Both the position numbers and the translations under genes were made by a program. Below the pieces are notes generated by a model that saw nothing but the letters and a program-made list of their open reading frames with translations, was not told the origin of the DNA and ran no database searches. 64,000 bases of DNA from Lysinibacillus boronitolerans JCM 21713 = 10a = NBRC 103108 (GTDB lineage: Bacteria; Bacillota; Bacilli; Bacillales_A; Planococcaceae): NCBI RefSeq assembly GCF_000772935.1, contig NZ_JPVR01000063.1, forward strand, positions 28,043-92,042. The letters run 5' to 3'. Of this stretch, positions 52,224 through 61,706 are shown piece after piece (the first letter of the stretch is position 1; each line of letters begins with the position of its first letter).

Positions 52224-52577
52224 TAAACAGCGTCCTTTCTTCCAAAATAGGATATTAAAGTTGTAGTATACACCTTGTAAAGATATTATGACATATGAAA
52301 ATAGCTGTTTTTTTCCAATAAATTCATTGAAAAAACACAATCTCTTATCATATGTCGATTGGTGAAAATCTCATAACACCATTGTATAGTATAATTGAAA
52401 TAACTTCCTGTTTTTCTAGCTAGTAATTTTGAAAAGTTACTTTTGATATGTCTGATTTTGTAAATATATTAGAATGGCTTGAAATCAAGCAATTTACACC
52501 GATACTAAAGTCATAAATTCTAAATGAAAATGAACACAATCATTTTCCTATACATAAACGATGAAAGGGTGGTTCGA

Positions 52578-55500
52578 TTGAATCGAAAATTGACAGCAGG
52601 GGTCATAACGGGTCTATTATTGGCACCTACGACTATAGCGAATGCACAGGAAAATGATGCACAATCCCGCGTCACAACACATACGGAGCAAGTTGCCTAC
52701 ACGAATGAGGTAGCGGCTGCCACGACAAAAGAGCAGCTTATTGCACAATTTGGTAAGCTGTCGGAAAACTCATCGGCTGATGATATGGTCATTGCAAAAG
52801 GAGATCTTCAAGTTTTAAGTGCTGCAGGCTTTAATGAACACGAAGTTGCATTTATTGAAGCGAAGTATCGCTATGTGGAGGAGCAGCGTAACTTATTAAG
52901 TGAGCTACAAAAATTAGGAAAAGAAATGACGGGAATCTCGTTTACAAGTAAAACATTTATTGCAGAGGTAGCCGCTTTCGATACGAAATATAATAACTTT
53001 TTAAATATTGGCAAGGATGATCTAAAAGCGTATGTAACTGTTCAAAAGGAATTTGAAGCAGCTGTCAATGAGGCGCTAGTGAATAATGCAAAAGACATTG
53101 CCAGTACAATTCGCGGCACATCTTTACAATACGGCTATACCGATGCAGAACGCAATGCCTACTTTAAAGGCAAGGGGATGGATGTTGACAAATTAAATAA
53201 GTTAAAAGTGGATGCGACTAAAGCAGAAGGAGTAGCTACAGAATTAGTTCTGTTAGTTGAGTTATTGGAAAAATCCTCAGATTACTCAGCTGTTTTGCCT
53301 AAAATAAATAGTTTTAAGGCGAATTATAATGGGTTAACAACAGAGCAAAAGAAAGTAATTGAAGCGTACAATCCAAATGATGATAAGGTTACACCTTTTA
53401 AAAAGTATAAGGATGCATTAGCAGGTTTGTCTGCTCTAGAAAAAGTGACTTCTAGTATTGCAGAATTAAAAGGCAAACAGCCAGCAGATTTCACTTCAGC
53501 CTCAAGCTTTATTAATGCGGTAGCAGCAATTGATAAAGCCTACAATAATCTGGATGCAGCGTCTAAAAATTTAGTAGAAACAGAATATAAGAGCATTGAA
53601 CAATATCGTCAGGCGACCAATATTTCGAAAAGCATTTCTACATTACGTGTATCCAAAGAAGACGCATATCGTAGCGCAGTTAATGAGCTAAAAACAAAAT
53701 ACGATAACCTAACAATCAATAAAGACTTTGTTAAAAACGCGAACGAATTACAATCAGCAATAGCCAATATTACTGTAGCCGAAAGTATCGAAGCCCTTAT
53801 AAAATTGATTGAGCCTAAAGCAGACAGTGAAAAAGTAGCTGCCATTAAAGCGGCACGTGCAGCTTATGATAATCCACCTGCTCCAACTGGAATAACAATC
53901 AATCCAAGCAATGTAAAAAAAATAGTCAGTAATTTAGCCGAGCTGACATCTTGGGAGAAAAATTTAAGTGCTGCGTTAAAGGTAGATAAGTTAATTGATA
54001 GCCTAGATCCAACTGCAAAAACTTTTGAAAGTAAGACGCTCTCTGCCTGGACTACCTATAACAAATTAAATGAAAATGATAAAACGTTAGTGCAAGGAGC
54101 TGCAAAACTAACACTGTTTCAAAAATACGCTGATCTATCAAAAACAATCAATACATTAAAACCCTCAGCAGATTACAGCGGACAGCTTGCCGCATTAAAA
54201 AACGAAGTAGTTAAATTAGATGCACAAGGTAGTGGCTATGAAGAAGCTCTTAACAATTTAAAAACACAGCTGATTGAAAAAATAGAGGCTTTAATTAATG
54301 AAGAAAAAGCGGTAAAAGACATTATAGAGGAAATTGATCTGCTAGATAAAAATATAGCTATTGAAAAAATATTAACCGCACGAGCAAACTATAATGAGTT
54401 ATCACCAACAGCTAAAAAGCGCGTAACGAATATTAAAGAGCTAACAGATTTAGAGAAATCCTATAAATCAGTTGTTAATGTTATCTCGCTCTTTGAAAAA
54501 CTAGATTCCAATTCTAAAAGCTATATTTCTAAAGCAAATTCAGCTTATACAGCTTACGCGAAGCTAGATGATAAGAATAAGACGTTTGTTCAAAATTATA
54601 AAGATTTAAAAGATGTAATTCCTGTGATTGATGTAATGGTTCAAATTAGTAAATTAAATCCATCTAAAAAAACGTATAAAGATGATGTGGTAAAAGCAGA
54701 TGAAGCGTTTAATAAATTGGGCGAACTTCAAAAAGAGGTAGTTAATAGCGAGGACCTCCAAAAAGCACAAGGCTATATCAATACGGCCAAAGCATTTGAT
54801 GATCGTATTATAGCCTTAGCAAATGAAGGACCTGACACATTTGTCAAAAAGGTAGCAGAACTTACATTAGAATATAAAGCAATGGATAAGAACGCACAGA
54901 AGCTAGTGGAGCAAGCCAAAATGTTAAGCTCCTACGAAAAGGATAACAAGGCGGTAATCAAGGTGATTCAAATGATTGATGCCTTAAATCCAACAAATAA
55001 GGATTATACAAAAAAGGTTCTTGATGCTCGTAAAGCCTATAATGCACTTGATCAAGTTTCACAAAAGCGTGTGACCAACTATGCTAATCTCACTGCTGTA
55101 GAGGATGTTGCTTCCTTGATTGGTCTTATTGCCTCGTTAAAGCCAACAAGTAAAACTTTCTATCAAGATATGAAAACAGCGCGTGAGCTTTATGATGCCT
55201 TGCCAGCAGAGAAGCAGCAAGCGATTGTAAACTATGATGCCCTAGTAGCAGCAGAGAATGAACAGGGCTTAGCACAGAGTGTAGTTGAGCTTATTAACTT
55301 AACAGAAGTGCAAGATACAGACTACTTAACGAAGCTGATGAATGCTCGTGTAGCATATGATAAGCTGTCATCTGATCAAAAGAAATTAGTGACGAATATT
55401 AAAGATTTAACAACACGTGAGAAAGCGGTTAAGCCAATTTTAAGTGTGATGGTTCAAATTAATGAGTTAGATCCTGAATCACCAAGCTTTGTTAGTAAGG

Positions 55501-56567
55501 TAAACTCAGCACGTAAAGCGTATGATAAACTATCGAAGGATCAAAAAAAATACATCGATAATATTAATATTCTCTTAAAGTTTGAGCCTGTCTCGAATGT
55601 AATGGAATTGATTAGCAAACTAAAATCTTCAAGCAACACATTCCTTCAAGATACATCACGAGCACGCTCACTTTACGATGCACTACCTGACGAGATGAAG
55701 CAATACGTGACAAACTACTACTTATTGCAAGCAGCGGAGTCTAGTATTTTAGGTGCTGGAAATGTCATGCAAATGATTAATGACTTACCATCAGTTGATC
55801 CAAAGCAGTATGTGAAACGTATTCAAGAAATCCGTGCTGCTTACAATGCTTTACCAAAGGATCAGCAACGGGCTGTTCAAAATTATAAAGTGCTACAAGA
55901 TCAGGAGAAGCTAATAAAGCCTGTAATGAGTATTGTAGAAGATATCGATCGACTGCTAACGGCAAAAGATATGAATAGTCAATATCAAAAGATTTTAAAA
56001 GCCTATGATAAGCTCAATGCTGATCAACGACGCTATGTTTATAACGACCAGCTATTGCTTTCACTAGATAATGTTATAAAGGTTTATAATAATATTGCTA
56101 AATTGAATCCAAAGGATAAATATTACTTTGGCATGGTGGAAGCGGCACGTAAAGAGTATGATAGTTTGAATACGACAGATAAACAGCGTATCTCCAACTA
56201 TTCTATTTTACTCGAAGCAGAGAAGAGTTTAGCTGATGTGAAGAAGGTTGTAGAGATTATAGCGGGACTGTCTCCAAGCTCGTCGACATATATTGAAGAT
56301 GTGGCGAATGCAGTTGCTGCCTATAAGGCATTGGACTCTAAAATTAAAGGACAAGTCATTAATGAGGATGTCTTAAAGCAGGCTGAAAAAGATGTGGCTG
56401 CCGTTCTCAAAGTGGTTCAAGCGATCGGAAATATTGATCCAGACAGCTCATCATTTGAGAAAAAGGTGCTAGCTGCTCAAAAAGATTATAGTAATTTGTC
56501 GATTGAGCAACAGGGCTTAGTGTATAATTATCGCATTCTAGAAGACTATCTTAAAATGATTCAATAG
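52578..56567 (+). CDS. very large secreted helical repeat protein
   Basis: Product of 1329 residues from TTG 52578 (RBS AAAGGGTGG). Signal peptide about 1-24 (TTIANA). The body is about 20 copies of a 60-80-residue helical unit with core (A/L)-Y-(N/D)-x-L-x-x-x-Q-K-x-x-V-x-N-Y-x-x-L-x-x-x-E, e.g. AYDKLSSDQKKLVTN, LYDALPDEMKQYVTN and AYNALPKDQQRAVQN. Copies 9-20 are the most regular. No SLH, LPXTG or enzymatic motif. A long elastic rod, spacer or adhesin scaffold is plausible but inferred. Confidence 0.82.
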   Translation: MNRKLTAGVITGLLLAPTTIANAQENDAQSRVTTHTEQVAYTNEVAAATTKEQLIAQFGKLSENSSADDMVIAKGDLQVLSAAGFNEHEVAFIEAKYRYVEEQRNLLSELQKLGKEMTGISFTSKTFIAEVAAFDTKYNNFLNIGKDDLKAYVTVQKEFEAAVNEALVNNAKDIASTIRGTSLQYGYTDAERNAYFKGKGMDVDKLNKLKVDATKAEGVATELVLLVELLEKSSDYSAVLPKINSFKANYNGLTTEQKKVIEAYNPNDDKVTPFKKYKDALAGLSALEKVTSSIAELKGKQPADFTSASSFINAVAAIDKAYNNLDAASKNLVETEYKSIEQYRQATNISKSISTLRVSKEDAYRSAVNELKTKYDNLTINKDFVKNANELQSAIANITVAESIEALIKLIEPKADSEKVAAIKAARAAYDNPPAPTGITINPSNVKKIVSNLAELTSWEKNLSAALKVDKLIDSLDPTAKTFESKTLSAWTTYNKLNENDKTLVQGAAKLTLFQKYADLSKTINTLKPSADYSGQLAALKNEVVKLDAQGSGYEEALNNLKTQLIEKIEALINEEKAVKDIIEEIDLLDKNIAIEKILTARANYNELSPTAKKRVTNIKELTDLEKSYKSVVNVISLFEKLDSNSKSYISKANSAYTAYAKLDDKNKTFVQNYKDLKDVIPVIDVMVQISKLNPSKKTYKDDVVKADEAFNKLGELQKEVVNSEDLQKAQGYINTAKAFDDRIIALANEGPDTFVKKVAELTLEYKAMDKNAQKLVEQAKMLSSYEKDNKAVIKVIQMIDALNPTNKDYTKKVLDARKAYNALDQVSQKRVTNYANLTAVEDVASLIGLIASLKPTSKTFYQDMKTARELYDALPAEKQQAIVNYDALVAAENEQGLAQSVVELINLTEVQDTDYLTKLMNARVAYDKLSSDQKKLVTNIKDLTTREKAVKPILSVMVQINELDPESPSFVSKVNSARKAYDKLSKDQKKYIDNINILLKFEPVSNVMELISKLKSSSNTFLQDTSRARSLYDALPDEMKQYVTNYYLLQAAESSILGAGNVMQMINDLPSVDPKQYVKRIQEIRAAYNALPKDQQRAVQNYKVLQDQEKLIKPVMSIVEDIDRLLTAKDMNSQYQKILKAYDKLNADQRRYVYNDQLLLSLDNVIKVYNNIAKLNPKDKYYFGMVEAARKEYDSLNTTDKQRISNYSILLEAEKSLADVKKVVEIIAGLSPSSSTYIEDVANAVAAYKALDSKIKGQVINEDVLKQAEKDVAAVLKVVQAIGNIDPDSSSFEKKVLAAQKDYSNLSIEQQGLVYNYRILEDYLKMIQ

Positions 56568-56573
56568 TATGAT

Positions 56574-56622
56574 AAAAAAGGAGTTTTCCCAATGAATAAT
56601 ACGGGAAAACTCCTTTTATAAG
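56574..56622 (+). terminator. terminator after repeat-protein gene
   Basis: Perfect stem AAAAGGAGTTTTCCC/GGGAAAACTCCTTTT with a 12-base loop. Confidence 0.93.
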
Positions 56623-56767
56623 TAAGAAAGAATGGATCTTAATATTAATTTCCAAAAAAGTGAAACTATATCATTTAAAATTCGTATCTTATAGTATAAA
56701 TGGTCGCTTTGCTTGGGAGGTACCATTTCATACATTTTTATTTTGCCAACGTGAGGAGGTCGCCCTG

Positions 56768-57835
56768 TTGAAAAAATTATTGAGTATAATGGTACTTTCA
56801 ATAGCTGCAACCGTAGGAAGTTTAACTAGTTTTAGTCAAGTAGAAGCAGCGTCTGCTAAGGCAGTAGATGTGACAAATTCATACTGGGCAAATGCCTCGA
56901 TTCAACATATGCTCACAAAACAATATATGACTACATATCACGACAACACTTTTAAGCCAGAGCAAGCTATTACAAGGGCAGAGGCTGCCGCTGCCATTGC
57001 TCGCTCTCTTCAAACTAACATTGACATTGAGAACCCTGTAAAATTCAAGGATGTTCCTATAACGCATCCATATTACAAGGAAATTTGCCAGCTTGTTAAA
57101 CTGGGAGTCATTCAAAAGAGTGAGGCCTTTCATCCAGAAGAGCCTTTAAAGCGTATGCAGGTGGCAAAAATGCTAGCACTAGCTTACCAAATTAAAGTAG
57201 ATAGCAAAAATAATAGCCAGTTTGCGGATATTACGCGTACTCATTGGGCAAAAGATTATATCGAATCCTTAGCAGATATCGGTATTATTGGTGGGGTGGA
57301 TGCTAAACATTTTGCACCTGACCAATTGGTAACACGTGCACAGTTTGCTGTATTTGTTGAGCGAAGCATGGTTTTTCAGCAAAAAATTAAGGCATTGGAA
57401 GTAGCCTATGACTATTTAGCAAAGGATTATATCCCAACTGTAAACCTTTCTTCCGAGTGGTCGAAAAAGGTGATTGAATTAATTAATGTTGAAAGACAGA
57501 AGAATAAGCTAGAACCTGTTGTTTATGATTCTGAGCTGACACAAATTGCGATTATCAAAGCACAGGACATGGTAAATCGCCATTATTTTGAACACGTTTC
57601 TCCATTTTATGGGGCACCTTGGGATTTAGCGACATTATTTGATTACAACTATACAAGTTTTGGAGAGAATATTGCTAGAAATATTAAAACCCCAGAAATT
57701 GCAGTAAAAGCATGGATGGCTTCTCCTAGTCATCGGGATAATATTTTAAAAGAACATTATACAAATACGGGTGTTGCAATAGCACAGGATAGCAAAGGAA
57801 ATTACTATTGGGTCCAAATGTTCTCTAGTCAATAA
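56768..57835 (+). CDS. SLH-anchored CAP (SCP/YkwD-like) protein
   Basis: Product of 355 residues from TTG 56768 (RBS GTGAGGAGGT); a 36-residue upstream extension lacks a signal and is rejected. Signal peptide about 1-28, three SLH domains (about 29-205), then a CAP domain (about 230-355) with HYFEHVSPF, FGENIARN, AWMASPSHRDNIL and GVAIAQDSKGNYYWVQMF. Role of bacterial CAP proteins is not settled. Confidence 0.92.
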   Translation: MKKLLSIMVLSIAATVGSLTSFSQVEAASAKAVDVTNSYWANASIQHMLTKQYMTTYHDNTFKPEQAITRAEAAAAIARSLQTNIDIENPVKFKDVPITHPYYKEICQLVKLGVIQKSEAFHPEEPLKRMQVAKMLALAYQIKVDSKNNSQFADITRTHWAKDYIESLADIGIIGGVDAKHFAPDQLVTRAQFAVFVERSMVFQQKIKALEVAYDYLAKDYIPTVNLSSEWSKKVIELINVERQKNKLEPVVYDSELTQIAIIKAQDMVNRHYFEHVSPFYGAPWDLATLFDYNYTSFGENIARNIKTPEIAVKAWMASPSHRDNILKEHYTNTGVAIAQDSKGNYYWVQMFSSQ

Positions 57836-57913
57836 GTTGTTGTGTAACAAAGCATCGCTAATATTACAGAAATGTTACGAAAGTTCCAAATTACGATAAA
57901 AAAATCCTCTTTT

Positions 57914-57960
57914 TAACGCTGGAAATACCTCCAAACGTTGGTATTACAGCGTTTTTTTGC
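57914..57960 (+). terminator. terminator after CAP gene
   Basis: Stem AACGCTG..AAATACC with GGTATT.CAGCGTT, loop about 11, tail TTTTTTT. Confidence 0.9.
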
Positions 57961-58056
57961 TGTCTAAAACCGTTACACAATTGAAAAATAACATACGCCT
58001 CTTTTGTGATAGTCTATGTATAGGCAAAAAAGTTTTGAGAGGGGTATAACAAAAGT

Positions 58057-58968
58057 ATGAATAAGAAATGGTTATTACCGATTTTTGCATCATTTATGTT
58101 ATTTTCAACTACTAATATTAATACTGCTGAAGCAGCGTCTAAAGCAGATTTAACTGATACAGCTTCTAAATATTTAGGTGTTCCATATAAATACGGCGGT
58201 ACAACAACAAGCGGCTTTGATTGCTCTGGCTTTACTTCTAAAGTATTTTCGGACTTAGGCATTCAATTAAACCGTACGTCAGGATCTCAATATCAACAAG
58301 GTACTGCAGTAGCCAAGAGTGATCTTCAAGTTGGCGATTTAGTATTTTTCAATACAAGTGGTAGTGGTATTTCACATGTGGGGATATACATAGGTGATGG
58401 TAAAATGATCCACTCTCAAACTGGTCAAGGTGTAAGCTACTCAAATGTTAATGACCCGTATTATTGGGGCGATCGTTATGTAGGTGCTAAACGTGTGGCA
58501 ACATTTGATGCTCAACAACAAGCTGAAGTAAAAAAAGCAGCTATTGACTTTTCAGTATATGCTTCTCGTGCAGAGGTAGCAGTACAAATTGCAAAAGCTT
58601 TAAACTTAGATACATCTGATACTACTACTGGTTTCGTAGATGTAAAACCTACATATGCGCATGCAGGTGCTATTGCAGCTGTAGCAAAATTAGGTATCTT
58701 TGAAGGCGATGCAAATGGTAAATTCAACCCGTCTTCACCAATTACGCGCGCGCAAATTGCTAAAGTATTAGTGCTAGCATTTGGCCTTGAAAACAATGGT
58801 GGAAGTGTAACATTTAGTGATGTCCCTCAAAAGAGCTGGGCTAATGAATATGTTTCTACGCTAGCATCAAATGGCATTACAAATGGTGACGGAGACGGTA
58901 GCTTCGGTTCTGATGAATTACTAAAAATCGAACAATTAAAAGTATTTATTGAAAGAATTCAACAATAA
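58057..58968 (+). CDS. NlpC/P60 endopeptidase with SLH domains
   Basis: Product of 303 residues. Signal peptide 1-27. An NlpC/P60 domain (about 30-145) with the Cys56 (FDCSG), His107 (SHVGIY) and His119 (MIHSQ) triad, which cuts D-Glu-meso-DAP or D-Glu-Lys stem-peptide bonds. The SLH region (about 168-303) has two full repeats; the first repeat lacks its opening half (it starts at YASRAEVAVQIAKAL). RBS GAGAGGGG. Confidence 0.92.
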   Translation: MNKKWLLPIFASFMLFSTTNINTAEAASKADLTDTASKYLGVPYKYGGTTTSGFDCSGFTSKVFSDLGIQLNRTSGSQYQQGTAVAKSDLQVGDLVFFNTSGSGISHVGIYIGDGKMIHSQTGQGVSYSNVNDPYYWGDRYVGAKRVATFDAQQQAEVKKAAIDFSVYASRAEVAVQIAKALNLDTSDTTTGFVDVKPTYAHAGAIAAVAKLGIFEGDANGKFNPSSPITRAQIAKVLVLAFGLENNGGSVTFSDVPQKSWANEYVSTLASNGITNGDGDGSFGSDELLKIEQLKVFIERIQQ

Positions 58969-59037
58969 GTTCATAAAGTTAACACTTTAATTGTGTCATA
59001 GATTGCAAGAAATGATCTTTTGAATAGCGTATAATGG

Positions 59038-59073
59038 AAGAAGGGTTTGCAATAGCAGACTCTTCTATTTTTA
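59038..59073 (+). terminator. terminator after NlpC/P60 gene
   Basis: Imperfect stem AGAAGGGTTTGC/GCAGACTCTTCT with a 4-base loop and ATTTTT tail. Confidence 0.75.
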
Positions 59074-59201
59074 TGATAATTTTGTAGGAAAGGATGTGAA
59101 TTGGAAAATTAAATTTTAACAGTTCTATTGTATGATGCTTTATTTAGCTAATTTTGTTAAAATGGACACGTTAAGAGAACAAGAAGGGAGGAAATAAGAC
59201 A

Positions 59202-61127
59202 TTGAACATCAAAAAAATTAGTCTTATCTTGTGCGTCTTATTCATTTCGGCTTCTATGTTTACGATACATAGTGCAAGTGTCAGTGCAGCTAACAATTCG
59301 AATATCACATTTGAAGATGTTACTAAAAATCACCCAGCCTATGAAGAAATCAATTATTTAGTAAATTTGGGGGTAATTCAAGGTTACTTTGTGAATGGTA
59401 AGAGAGTCTTTGGCCCAAATAATAGTGTAACAAGAGGACAAGCAGCTAAAATGGTTGTTGTTGCCTCTGGTAATAAACCATTAGTTGTAAATAAATCTAG
59501 CTTTTCAGATGTTACAGTCGGCACTGAAATGTCAGGTTATATAGAACGTGCTGTACAGCTAGGATTTTTCGACAAAAATATAAAAGGTCAATTCTTACCA
59601 AATAAGCCTCTAACTCGTGGAGAAATGAGTTATGTATTAACAAAGGCTTTTAATTTAGATACTAGTGAGTATGAGGGGATCGACTCACCATTTACTGATG
59701 TAGCAATCACACATGAATATGTGAAATACATCAATACAATCTATTATAATGGTATTACAAACGGAACAGGTAATACGTATTTACCAAATGGCACTGTAAC
59801 ACGTTCACAATTCTCATTATTCGTGGCGCGTGCAAACAGTGAAAAATATCGATTAGAGCTTCCTGTAAAAGGTGTACAAGTTCCAGATACATCACAAGTA
59901 ATAGGCTTAGTGAAGGTCACTACAGATGGGCTAAACATCCGTAAGACAAAAGATTCTACTTCAAGCACGAACATTGTAGGCAAAGTCAATACAGGCGGTA
60001 AATTATCAGTCTACGCTGTAGAAAGTAATTGGCTAAAGGTTACTTATAAAGGCGCCTATGCCTATATCTATAAGCAATATGCAGAATTTGTAGATGCAGA
60101 TGGCAATGCGTTAGGAACAGTCGAAAAAGAAGTAACAACAAAAAATGCTGTCAATTTATATGTGAAGCCTACTTCATCAGCAAAAGTAATTTCATCGATT
60201 AAAGCGAATGAAAAGCTTCCTGTCTACAAAACAATTGGTGGCTATTACTTAACACAAGTAAATGGTTTACCAGGTTATATTGTAGCGAATAGCACTACGG
60301 ATATTGTGGAAGAGGAAAAGCCAAATCCAAATCCAAATCCAGATCCAACACCACCATCAGCTTCTGGTGATGTGCTAGGTAGAGTAACGGTTGCTAATTT
60401 AAATGTTCGCAGTCAAAGTAACTCTACATCAGCCGTGTTATTTAAGCTGAATAAAGGAGAGTATGTCCAAGTTAATAACATCAATGGTTACTGGGCAGAA
60501 ATCACATATAATGGCCAAACAGGTTATGTTCACAAGTCTTATTTAAAACTATTAAATCAAACAGCTAAACCTTTACAAAATCGTATTATTATCCTAGACC
60601 CAGGTCATGGTGGTAAAGATCCAGGTACAGTAAAGGGCTCTGCTTCTGAAAAGAACATTACATTAAAAGTCAGCACACAAGTGAAACAATTACTAGAGAA
60701 TGCTGGTGCAAAAGTTTATATGACACGTACTGGTGATACGTATCCATCATTACAAGATCGCGTAGACTTTACTCAAGCAAACTATGGTGAAATTTTCGTG
60801 AGTGTTCATGTCAACTCTGCTGCTAATACGTCAGCGTCTGGTACTGAAACATATTATGCAATATCTACAGGAGATATGTATCAGGAAGACATTGATTTAG
60901 CGACTTATGTTAATAATCAAATTGTCAACAATTTAAATATGAAGAATCGTGGTGTCAAGCAAGAGCAATACTACGTAATTCGTAATATGGTGATCCCATC
61001 CATTCTAGTGGAGCTTGGTTTCTTAACGAATGCAGAGGATAACAGTAAAATGACTAATGATCAATACGTTAAATTATTTGCAGAATCAATTTATAATGGT
61101 ATTTTGCAATACTATAAAAAACAATAA
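59202..61127 (+). CDS. SLH-anchored N-acetylmuramoyl-L-alanine amidase with SH3b repeats
   Basis: Product of 641 residues from TTG 59202 (RBS AGGGAGGAAA). Signal peptide about 1-30, three SLH domains (about 32-225), three SH3b domains (about 235-300, 305-370 and 390-450), a Pro-Asn linker (PNPNPNPDPTPP), and a C-terminal Amidase_3 domain (about 460-641). Zn/catalytic residues are visible in DPGHGG, SEKNI, VHVNS and VELGFL. It cleaves the MurNAc-L-Ala bond in wall peptidoglycan. Confidence 0.94.
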   Translation: MNIKKISLILCVLFISASMFTIHSASVSAANNSNITFEDVTKNHPAYEEINYLVNLGVIQGYFVNGKRVFGPNNSVTRGQAAKMVVVASGNKPLVVNKSSFSDVTVGTEMSGYIERAVQLGFFDKNIKGQFLPNKPLTRGEMSYVLTKAFNLDTSEYEGIDSPFTDVAITHEYVKYINTIYYNGITNGTGNTYLPNGTVTRSQFSLFVARANSEKYRLELPVKGVQVPDTSQVIGLVKVTTDGLNIRKTKDSTSSTNIVGKVNTGGKLSVYAVESNWLKVTYKGAYAYIYKQYAEFVDADGNALGTVEKEVTTKNAVNLYVKPTSSAKVISSIKANEKLPVYKTIGGYYLTQVNGLPGYIVANSTTDIVEEEKPNPNPNPDPTPPSASGDVLGRVTVANLNVRSQSNSTSAVLFKLNKGEYVQVNNINGYWAEITYNGQTGYVHKSYLKLLNQTAKPLQNRIIILDPGHGGKDPGTVKGSASEKNITLKVSTQVKQLLENAGAKVYMTRTGDTYPSLQDRVDFTQANYGEIFVSVHVNSAANTSASGTETYYAISTGDMYQEDIDLATYVNNQIVNNLNMKNRGVKQEQYYVIRNMVIPSILVELGFLTNAEDNSKMTNDQYVKLFAESIYNGILQYYKKQ

Positions 61128-61135
61128 GTAATTAA

Positions 61136-61178
61136 GAGACGATTCCAATGCTGTACTAGCCTTGGGATCGTTTTTCTT
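61136..61178 (+). terminator. terminator after amidase gene
   Basis: Imperfect stem ACGATTCCAA with TTGGGATCGT around a ~13-base loop, tail TTTTTCTT. Confidence 0.75.
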
Positions 61179-61246
61179 ATTCTCTATATACCCAGATAAG
61201 AGAAAGACAAACTAATTGATAAAAATGGCTATCTCGTATAATAAGT

Positions 61247-61645
61247 TTGAAAAACAAAACGAACGATAGAACTTTTGAGATTGCAGGCTACTTGTGAGCA
61301 GGCGCTGAGCCGTTTCCTCCACTACTGCTTCGTTTAGATGCTCGCCTCTCTTGCTATCCCACTGGAGTCAAGGAGCCTTTCACTCCAACTCACAAAATAG
61401 ATACTTTTAGTAAGGATTATCGAATAAAGTGTTTTATTGAAGGATGTATAACTAATACAGCTCCATATTGAACTTTCTCTAATCATACAAATTAATGACT
61501 AATTTGATCGCTGCGGCTAGCTAGTATGAAAGATAAGGAAATGATACTTTTACATAGGGGTGATTGGAGTGGAGACAGTGTCACAGATGAGACTCTGGAG
61601 CGAACGTAAGTGAGTGAAGCGGCTTATCGGACGCCCCGGCTAGTG
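61247..61645. repeat. dispersed intergenic repeat, copy B
   Basis: About 400 bp with the same ordered blocks as copy A at 49823-50200 and the same orientation; it begins with the identical TTGAAAAACAAAAC. The copies differ at many positions and by indels, so the duplication is not recent. No ORF. Confidence 0.8.
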
Positions 61646-61668
61646 ACTTTATCTTTTTTTACAAAATG

Positions 61669-61704
61669 AAATGGCTGCCTCCTTTATAAGAGGCAGCCAT
61701 TTAC
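61669..61704 (-). terminator. terminator of second SLH-glucosaminidase gene (minus strand)
   Basis: Perfect stem AATGGCTGCCTC/GAGGCAGCCATT with a short loop. On the minus strand the tail is TTTCATTTTG. Confidence 0.9.
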
Positions 61705-61706
61705 TG

